Below are positions 13,295 through 18,761 of a stretch of DNA of 18,761 nt, piece by piece. Position numbers and translations under genes: made by a program. This stretch comes from CAYMRB01 sp964392615 (GTDB lineage: Bacteria > Planctomycetota > UBA8108): positions 1-18,761 of the forward strand of contig CAYMRB010000175.1 of NCBI GenBank assembly GCA_964392615.1. The letters are read 5' to 3'. The notes beneath the pieces were generated by a model that saw only the letters and a list, made by a program, of their open reading frames with translations, ran no database searches and had not been told where the DNA came from. Numbering within the stretch: the first letter of the stretch is position 1; the number at the start of each line of letters is the position of its first letter.

Positions 13295-15052
13295 CTACGG
13301 CCCGGACGACCGGAGCGCTTCGACTTCCGTGAAGTACGCTCCGCCGGCCTTGCTCTTCTCATCGTAGAGCCAAGTGCGGAGCTCGGTCTTCCCGATCGGG
13401 AGATCCAGCTCGAAGACGACGCCCTTCGATCCCGGCTCGACCTCGACTTCTCGTGTCTGCCCTGCGATCTCCACCTTGGCGCGCACGGCGCGAACCGGCT
13501 TGCCGGCCGCGGCCGGAAACTGCCGAAGAGTCAGGCGATAGCGGCCAGCTCTCCTGACGTGGACCATCCACGGCCCGGTCACCCTCGGCAGCCTCCTGAT
13601 CTGCCCGAAGTTCCACGGCGGGTTCCCCGTCTGCAGGTACCAGTCCTGGCTACACAGGGTGGTCGGGTTGTCGGCGGCATTGCCGAGATCGATCGACACC
13701 GGCGTCATGCGGCCCGAGACAGCTTCCCAGAATGGCGGATAGAGGGCGCGCAACTCGTCCACGACCTCGGGACGTGTCGCGGACACATCCCTCCGTTGGG
13801 CCGGATCCTTGCCGACGTCGTAGAGCTCCTTGCCGTCGATGAGCCGCCACGGTCCCTTCAGCACGCAGCTGTAGGACCACGGCTCGATCGCCCCTCTGAA
13901 CCATGGCCCCCCCTGAAACTGAATCACCAGGTGATCTCGGTGAGGCGGGGCGTCGGGGCTCTTCAGCTGAGCGGCGAAGGAGATCCCGTCGGGACGATGC
14001 GGGTCGGGGACGGAGACGTCGCACAACTCGGCGAGCGTCGGAAGGATGTCCAGGTGGGCCGCAAGGGAATCGATGTCGCGGCCCCCACCGATGCCACCTC
14101 CAGGCCAGTGAAGGAAGAACGGAACGCGGTGCCCTCCTTCGTAGATCGACGACTTCTTGCCGCGCATTCCCGCATTGAACCCCTTGACCGCCTCCGAGGT
14201 GAGGCTCTCGAAGGTTGCGCCGTTCGCCGTGCCGTTGTCGGTCATGAAGATCAGGATTGTCCTCTCGGCGATCCCGATCGACTCGAGCCGTTTGCGAAGA
14301 ACGCCCAGGTTGTGGTCGATGTTGGCGACCATCCCGTAGAACTGCGGCCCCGAGCGCCAGTTCGCCTTTCCCTCGTACGGCTGGCTCCACTTCGGCGGGA
14401 CACGATAGGGGCCGTGCGGCGCGTTGGGCGCAAGGTAGAGGAAGAACGGCTTCTCCCGGTTCTCTTCGACGAACCGTATCGCTTCGCCGAACCAGACGTC
14501 CGTGCAGTACCCCTCGAACTTCTCGAACTTCCCGCCGCGCTCGTAGGTGTCGTCGAAGTAGTCGTTCCCCCAGTGGTCCGACGCCTGACCGACTCCGCCG
14601 CACCGATGCCAAACGACGTCCTGGAAGCCTCGGTCCTGCGGCCGATGGGGCGCGCTGTCGCCAAGGTGCCACTTGCCGATCATGCCGGTGGCGTAGCCGC
14701 CCTGCGAGAAGACGTCGGCGATCGTCCTCTCGTCCGTGTGCATCATCGTCCGGCCACAACTCGTCCGGTAGGCGCCCGTCCGCCCCGGATGGCGGCCGGT
14801 CATCAATGCCGCCCGGGTCGGCGTGCAATACGAGCTGACGTGGAAGTTGGTCAACCGGACCGACTCCGCATGGAGTCGGTCCAGGTTCGGCGTCTTCAGG
14901 ATCGGGTTCCCGTGGCAGCTCAGATCGCCGTAGCCCTGATCGTCGGTCATGATCAGGATGACGTTGGGCTTCTCCGTCGATCCATGAACGGACGACGGGA
15001 GGAACCATGCCGACAGGAGAGTCGAGAGAAGAAGGGAGAGGAATCGGGTCAT
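13295..15052 (-). CDS. Secreted sulfatase (formylglycine type), no. 3, with C-terminal beta-sandwich module
   Basis: Predicted arylsulfatase-like enzyme of 585 residues. The ATG at 15052 overlaps the TGA of the upstream sulfatase (ATGA), which fixes the start and implies translational coupling; an in-frame GTG at 15082 lies within the upstream gene. A signal peptide (FLSLLLSTLLSAWFLPSSVHG) is followed by PNVILIMTDDQGYGDLSCHG (D37, D38). CTPTRAALMTGRH has C76 as formylglycine precursor; Thr replaces the usual Ser, which the C-x-P-x-R family allows. IGKWHLG (K127, H129), FMTDNGTANG and SSIYEGGHRVPFF complete the active site. After the catalytic domain (to about residue 450), some 130 residues form a beta-rich module (GPWMVHVRRAGRYRLTLRQFP) common on planctomycete arylsulfatases. 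The sulfated substrate is unknown. Confidence 0.95.
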   Translation of the reverse strand: MTRFLSLLLSTLLSAWFLPSSVHGSTEKPNVILIMTDDQGYGDLSCHGNPILKTPNLDRLHAESVRLTNFHVSSYCTPTRAALMTGRHPGRTGAYRTSCGRTMMHTDERTIADVFSQGGYATGMIGKWHLGDSAPHRPQDRGFQDVVWHRCGGVGQASDHWGNDYFDDTYERGGKFEKFEGYCTDVWFGEAIRFVEENREKPFFLYLAPNAPHGPYRVPPKWSQPYEGKANWRSGPQFYGMVANIDHNLGVLRKRLESIGIAERTILIFMTDNGTANGATFESLTSEAVKGFNAGMRGKKSSIYEGGHRVPFFLHWPGGGIGGGRDIDSLAAHLDILPTLAELCDVSVPDPHRPDGISFAAQLKSPDAPPHRDHLVIQFQGGPWFRGAIEPWSYSCVLKGPWRLIDGKELYDVGKDPAQRRDVSATRPEVVDELRALYPPFWEAVSGRMTPVSIDLGNAADNPTTLCSQDWYLQTGNPPWNFGQIRRLPRVTGPWMVHVRRAGRYRLTLRQFPAAAGKPVRAVRAKVEIAGQTREVEVEPGSKGVVFELDLPIGKTELRTWLYDEKSKAGGAYFTEVEALRSSGP

Positions 15053-16548
15053 CGGGTCTTGGCTCGCTTCCGTTTCAGCCACACGCTGCGCGGCTTGTCG
15101 GGGCGCTCCTGCTGCGGATCGAAGAAACGCACGTTCTTCCCGACGCGGTCGTGATCGCCGATGTCCTCCCGTGCCGTCTCCGCGATCGCCTGCAATCGGC
15201 TCACGACATCCGGATTCTCCATCGCCACGTTCGTGGTTTCCCCGATGTCCATCGCGAGGTCGACCAGGAAAGGTGCCGCGATCTCGCGGTCGTCACGCGG
15301 GTGAATGTAGGGATTGCGCGCGTGCCGCCCGAGCCAATCCGGATTCTCGGGCCGCGGGACGATGAGCTTCCACTTCCCCTGCCGCACCGCCTGCAGGTGG
15401 TTGAGGTGAAAGTAGAGATAGTGCTTCTTCGGATCCGCCTTCGCGAACTCCCCACGCAGCAGGTGGGAGATATCCTGTCCGTCGATCACTCGGTCGTCGG
15501 GCACCTCGGCGCCCGCCAGCTCGGCGAAGGTCGGGAGCAGGTCGATCGTGGCTGCCAGGTGCGGGCACACCTTGCCCGCCGGAACCCTTCCCGGCGCCCA
15601 CGCGATGGCCGGAACCCGCACGCCCCCCTCCCAGGTCGAGACCTTCCCGCTCCGTAGAGCCCCCGCCGAGCCGCCGTGATGTTGCGGCAGGTCTCCATCG
15701 ACGAAGCCCTTGCTCTTGCTCAGCCAGGGCCCGTTGTCGCTCGTGTAGATGACCCACGTGTTCTCGACCAGCCCCAGCTCCTTCACCGCCTTCACGATGC
15801 GGCCCACGTTGAAGTCGATCTCCTCGATCACGTCCCCGTAGAGGCCCCGCGGCGACTTGCCCTTGAACTGCTCCGACGCCGCGAGCCTCGTGTGAGGCAT
15901 GGTGTGCGGAAGGTAGACGAAGAACGGCTGGTCCCCTTGGCGGCGCATGAAGCCGATCGCCTCGTCCGTGTAGCGCTTCGTCAGGGTCGCCATCGGGGCC
16001 TTCTCCTCGATGCGATCCGCGTTGCGATAGAGGTCCACGAACCCGTCGTTGCTGGTCGGGGTGCCGAAGAAGTAGTCGAAGCCCTGGTGATTAGGCATCA
16101 GGTCCGCGAAGAATCCACGCTGCGCGTGCTTGGCGAGATCCCATTTCCCGAAACAACCCGTCGCGTATCCCGCCTCCTTCAGGATTTCCGCGATCGTGAT
16201 CTCCCGGGAGTGCAGGTGCGGGTGCACGTTTTTCACGTTCCCGCGCTCCGCGACGCGCGGCGGATAGCAGCCCGTCATGAGCGCCGCACGGGACGGCCCG
16301 CAGATCGTCTGCGCGTAGAAATCCGTGAACCGCATGCCTTCCGACGCGAGCCGATCGAGATGCGGCGTCCTGATCTTCTTCGAACCGTAGCACCCCAAGT
16401 CCTCGTATCCCTGATCGTCGGCAAAGATCAGGATGAAGTTCGGCGGACGGGCTTCCGCGGCGCCGAGTTGCGGGGGATACAGGAGAAACAACGCTGCGAA
16501 CAGGGTCGCGGCCATTGTGCCTGTCCGGACTCCGTGTGCTAGGGTCAT
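15049..16548 (-). CDS. Secreted sulfatase (formylglycine type), no. 4, with Asp in place of the GKWH histidine
   Basis: A 499-residue predicted sulfatase from the ATG at 16548, chosen because AAGGA lies 5 bases upstream and the product begins with a credible signal peptide (TMAATLFAALFLLYPPQLGA). Landmarks are PNFILIFADDQGYEDLGCYG (D44, D45), CGPSRAALMTGCYPPR with C83 as formylglycine precursor, GKWDLAKH (K135, D137), YTSDNGPWL, and GKVSTWEGGVRVP. The third landmark normally reads GKWH; in human arylsulfatase A the corresponding His125 contacts the formylglycine. The nearby H141 could compensate. The C-terminal part (PFLVDLAMDIGETTNVA) is typical of the arylsulfatase A/GalNAc-6-sulfatase type. 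It is the first gene of the minus-strand unit and overlaps sulfatase no. 3 by ATGA; the opposite strand upstream carries the esterase gene. Confidence 0.94.
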   Translation of the reverse strand: MTLAHGVRTGTMAATLFAALFLLYPPQLGAAEARPPNFILIFADDQGYEDLGCYGSKKIRTPHLDRLASEGMRFTDFYAQTICGPSRAALMTGCYPPRVAERGNVKNVHPHLHSREITIAEILKEAGYATGCFGKWDLAKHAQRGFFADLMPNHQGFDYFFGTPTSNDGFVDLYRNADRIEEKAPMATLTKRYTDEAIGFMRRQGDQPFFVYLPHTMPHTRLAASEQFKGKSPRGLYGDVIEEIDFNVGRIVKAVKELGLVENTWVIYTSDNGPWLSKSKGFVDGDLPQHHGGSAGALRSGKVSTWEGGVRVPAIAWAPGRVPAGKVCPHLAATIDLLPTFAELAGAEVPDDRVIDGQDISHLLRGEFAKADPKKHYLYFHLNHLQAVRQGKWKLIVPRPENPDWLGRHARNPYIHPRDDREIAAPFLVDLAMDIGETTNVAMENPDVVSRLQAIAETAREDIGDHDRVGKNVRFFDPQQERPDKPRSVWLKRKRAKTR

Positions 16549-16741
16549 CCTGGTCCTTCTCCGACATGCCCCACCAGACTCCAACGGCTGACGAACGGGG
16601 ATAGCGTATCGGGCCGTGGCCACGCGATCCAGCGGCGAGGCTCGCGGGCTCCCAGGGATCTGTCGGATCATGTATCATGGTCGACGCTCGCCGATCGATC
16701 ACCTGGCCCTCCCCTCATACTCTCACCTCGAAATCCACATC
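16549..16741. promoter_or_regulatory. Divergent intergenic region between sulfatase no. 4 and the esterase
   Basis: These 193 bases must carry the start signals for the minus-strand sulfatase unit and the plus-strand esterase gene, and may hold a shared operator. I cannot point to convincing -35/-10 boxes or an inverted-repeat operator. The only clear signal is the AAGGA ribosome binding site of the sulfatase at 16554-16558. Confidence 0.4.
16554..16558 (-). promoter_or_regulatory. Shine-Dalgarno of sulfatase no. 4
   Basis: AAGGA on the minus strand, 5 bases before the ATG at 16548. It separates the real start from the longer open frame that extends to 16671. Confidence 0.5.
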
Positions 16742-18553
16742 ATGAAGAGCATCACGCGCATCTTGTTGGGCGTTCTACTCGTCTCCCCGCTGCAGGCGAA
16801 TGACGGTCTTCCGGGCAAGGTCCTCATCCCGCTCGGCTCCGGTGAGTGGAAGTACCATGCAGCCGCCGAGGCTCTACCCGAGAGCTGGCCGCGACTCGAC
16901 TTCGACGACTCGAGCTGGAAGACCGGTACCGCTCCTCTCGGTTACGGAGAAGACGACATCGCGACGACGATCTCGTTCGGCCCCGACAAGAACGCGAAGT
17001 TCCCGGTGGCCTGGTTTCGGAAACGATGCACGATCACCGCCGACGCTCGCGCCGGTCTCACGGATTTCGCCGGACGCGTCCGACTGGACGATGGAGGGAT
17101 CGTCTACCTGAACGGCCAAGAAGTGTTCCGCGCGAACAAGAGCGCGGCGAGCTCCACCTGGGCCGACGAGACGCTGTCCGTGGAGGGTGAACATGTCCTC
17201 TTCGAGATTCCGGCAGACTCCGTCGTCGCCGGTGAGAATGTCCTCGCCGTGAGCGTCCACCAGGCGAACGCCAAGAGTAGCGACCTCGTGATGGATCTCG
17301 AGCTCCGCGGCCTCGGCCCCGCCGCAGGAGGATCATCGCTCGACACTCTGAAGGCCGCGCTGGCGGTTGTCCAGGACGTCGGCGCTGCCGCCCAGCGCAT
17401 CTACGAGTTCGAGCAATGGCTCGCATGCGACGAGACGAGTCGCGAGAACCTCGCGGAGTTCGCTGCGGTCGGAAAGGCGCTCAGCAAGGGCGCGTCAACG
17501 AAGGCGCGCGACCTGTTGATCGACTCCCGCGCCAGGATGATCCGGGCGCAACGCGCTGCCGAGATGGAGGCTCGCACGCTCAGGCTCGGCAAGCACACGA
17601 TGCCGTTCTACTACCGGATCTGCGGAGAAAAGCCCGCGACAGGCCGCAGTCTGTTCATTTCCATGCACGGAGGTGGCAACACCGCCAAGCGAGTGAACGA
17701 CTCCCAGTGGAACAATCAGAAGCGCCTCTACGAGCCGAAGGAGGGCATCTACCTCGCCCCCCGGGCCCCCACCGACACCTGGAACCTCTGGCACCAATCT
17801 CACATCGACCGTTTCTTCGACCGGTTGGTGGAGAACCTGGTCGTGCTCGAGGACGTCGATCCGGACCGGGTCTACATCATGGGCTACTCGGCGGGTGGCG
17901 ACGGGGTGTACCAGCTCGCTCCGAGGATGGCCGATCGCTGGGCCGCGGCGGCGATGATGGCGGGGCATCCGAACGAGACCAAGCCGTTCGGCCTGCGGAA
18001 TATCGGCTTCACACTTCACGTGGGTGGCCGCGACACCGCCTACCGCCGCAACGAGATCGGCGCCGAGTGGAAGAAGAAGCTCGCCGCTCTGCGGGAGGCG
18101 GATCCGGCTGGCTACCGACACGACGTCCAGGTGCATCCTGGAAAGCCACACTGGATGGATCGCGAGGACCGAGTGGCCGTACCCTGGATGGCGGAGTTCA
18201 CACGCGATCCGATCCCCGAGCGCATCGTCTGGTATCAGGACGACGTGGCGCACGAACGCTTCTACTGGCTCGCTCTCCCCGCTGGCGAAGCGAAGCGCGG
18301 TCAGCACATCGTCGCGACGCGGAGCGGTCAGAAGATCGAGCTGGAGAAGACCGACGGCTGCGAGCGCCTGATCATCCGTCTGAACGATGAGATGCTCGAC
18401 ATGGACAAGCGCGTCGAGGTCGTGGCCGGCGGTCGGAGGCTCTTCCGCGGCAAGGTGACCCGCAACCTCGACACGATGGTCCGCACGCTCGCCGAGCGCG
18501 GCGATCCCCGATCCGTCTATTGCGCCGAGATCGAGGTGGAGCTGAGCCGTTAG
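16742..18553 (+). CDS. Secreted alpha/beta-hydrolase esterase with N-terminal jelly-roll module
   Basis: A 603-residue predicted carboxylic-ester hydrolase. The ATG at 16742 gives a standard signal peptide (MKSITRILLGVLLVSPLQA); its ribosome binding site is weak. Residues ~28-195 resemble a galactose-binding-like jelly roll (LDFDDSSWKTGTAPLGYGEDD, GIVYLNGQEVFR, NVLAVSVHQAN), followed by a helical linker of ~100 residues. The hydrolase domain has HGGG at 309-312 (oxyanion region), GYSAGGDG with nucleophile S383, a likely acid D431 (VGGRDTAYR) and H470 (GKPHW), the order expected of a PHB-depolymerase/feruloyl-esterase-like fold. About 120 C-terminal residues (VWYQDDVAHERFYWLALP onward) form a beta-rich tail. 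It is divergent from the two sulfatase genes, so it may remove acyl groups from the same glycan. The substrate is not determined. Confidence 0.85.
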   Translation: MKSITRILLGVLLVSPLQANDGLPGKVLIPLGSGEWKYHAAAEALPESWPRLDFDDSSWKTGTAPLGYGEDDIATTISFGPDKNAKFPVAWFRKRCTITADARAGLTDFAGRVRLDDGGIVYLNGQEVFRANKSAASSTWADETLSVEGEHVLFEIPADSVVAGENVLAVSVHQANAKSSDLVMDLELRGLGPAAGGSSLDTLKAALAVVQDVGAAAQRIYEFEQWLACDETSRENLAEFAAVGKALSKGASTKARDLLIDSRARMIRAQRAAEMEARTLRLGKHTMPFYYRICGEKPATGRSLFISMHGGGNTAKRVNDSQWNNQKRLYEPKEGIYLAPRAPTDTWNLWHQSHIDRFFDRLVENLVVLEDVDPDRVYIMGYSAGGDGVYQLAPRMADRWAAAAMMAGHPNETKPFGLRNIGFTLHVGGRDTAYRRNEIGAEWKKKLAALREADPAGYRHDVQVHPGKPHWMDREDRVAVPWMAEFTRDPIPERIVWYQDDVAHERFYWLALPAGEAKRGQHIVATRSGQKIELEKTDGCERLIIRLNDEMLDMDKRVEVVAGGRRLFRGKVTRNLDTMVRTLAERGDPRSVYCAEIEVELSR

Positions 18554-18761
18554 CGAGCGACGGAACTCCGCGTGAGCCCGCTGGAGAGCTCCCGGATTGC
18601 TGGACGTCGACCTCGAGCCGGTTTCAGATGGGAGATAATCGGTTGCCCTGTCAGAGAGAGCGTCGGTGTGTCATGAGAAACCCATGCGCGTGGTTGTGCA
18701 TCCTCGTCGGAATGGGTGCTCCTCTGGTTCTCCGCGTCAGGCGGCATTACTCGTACCGCCC
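18554..18761. other. Downstream region with no convincing gene
   Basis: Nothing certain is visible here. A plus-strand frame from the ATG at 18673 runs off the window end (MRNPCAWLCILVGMGAPLVL, then RVRRHYSYR). It has a mildly hydrophobic start but no good ribosome binding site, and it is too short to judge. No terminator-like hairpin with a T-run follows the esterase stop. Confidence 0.4.

Noticed and set aside
13559..15154. 531-codon plus-strand open frame antisense to sulfatase no. 3
   Set aside because: The minus strand carries all sulfatase active-site motifs; the plus frame has the Arg/Val/Asp-rich composition typical of antisense frames and no motif.
18673..18761. Start of a further gene at the right edge
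   Set aside because: Only 29 codons are visible, with a poor ribosome binding site and a weak signal-peptide-like start; not enough to call a CDS.
1..18761. tRNA or rRNA genes
   Set aside because: No segment resembling a tRNA T-loop (GGTTCGAATCC type) in a clover-leaf context or conserved rRNA stretches was noticed on either strand; a covariance-model scan would be needed to exclude them fully.

Overview
The window is high-GC (roughly two thirds G+C by eye), densely coding DNA that looks like a planctomycete or a close relative. The evidence is four secreted formylglycine-type sulfatases, an HzsA-related diheme protein with an NPCBM-like module, and a secreted protein ending in a dockerin-like Ca-binding pair with the 'FLFLG' motif that is frequent in planctomycete surface proteins. 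The assignment is an inference from gene families; there is no rRNA or other phylogenetic marker here.

Region 1 (1-6731, + strand) is a compact operon for breaking down a sulfated glycan. It holds the 3' end of a beta-sandwich protein, a sulfatase, a large clan GH-D/GH36-like glycosidase, and a second sulfatase. Spacing is tight: a 19-codon mini-ORF links the first sulfatase to the glycosidase by ATGA and GTGA overlaps, and the second sulfatase's Shine-Dalgarno overlaps the glycosidase stop. All full-length products carry signal peptides. The joint role (desulfation, then removal of an alpha-linked sugar) is inferred; the substrate cannot be read from the sequence.

Region 2 (6732-9562) is the most unusual part. 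A 719-residue secreted protein combines a jelly-roll-like N-terminal module, eight copies of a six-cysteine repeat, and a C-terminal dockerin-like domain. The cysteine spacing (C-x3-C-x10-C, loop, C-x10-C-x3/4-C) is nearly mirror-symmetric, which suggests disulfide-stapled helical hairpins. The gene lies between two 90-bp direct repeats that are 87/90 identical. The downstream copy is part of a complete ~169-bp palindromic element whose left end supplies the gene's stop codon. A second, unrelated palindrome with a perfect 18-bp stem follows a few bases later.

Region 3 (9563-13087, + strand) has a DTW-domain tRNA-uridine aminocarboxypropyltransferase, apparently a housekeeping gene, and an HzsA-related protein (NPCBM-like domain, propeller-like repeats, two CxxCH haem sites).

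Region 4 (13032-18553) has a minus-strand cluster of two overlapping sulfatase genes followed by a small two-helix membrane protein whose gene overlaps the 3' end of the HzsA-related gene tail to tail. Divergently transcribed from it is a secreted alpha/beta-hydrolase esterase with the same kind of N-terminal jelly-roll module as the Cys-rich protein. Sulfatases plus esterase would fit stripping sulfate and ester groups from a polysaccharide. No sulfatase-activating enzyme (FGE or anSME), transporter, TonB/SusD protein or regulator lies in the window, so the system must depend on genes elsewhere. The last ~200 bases hold no convincing gene.
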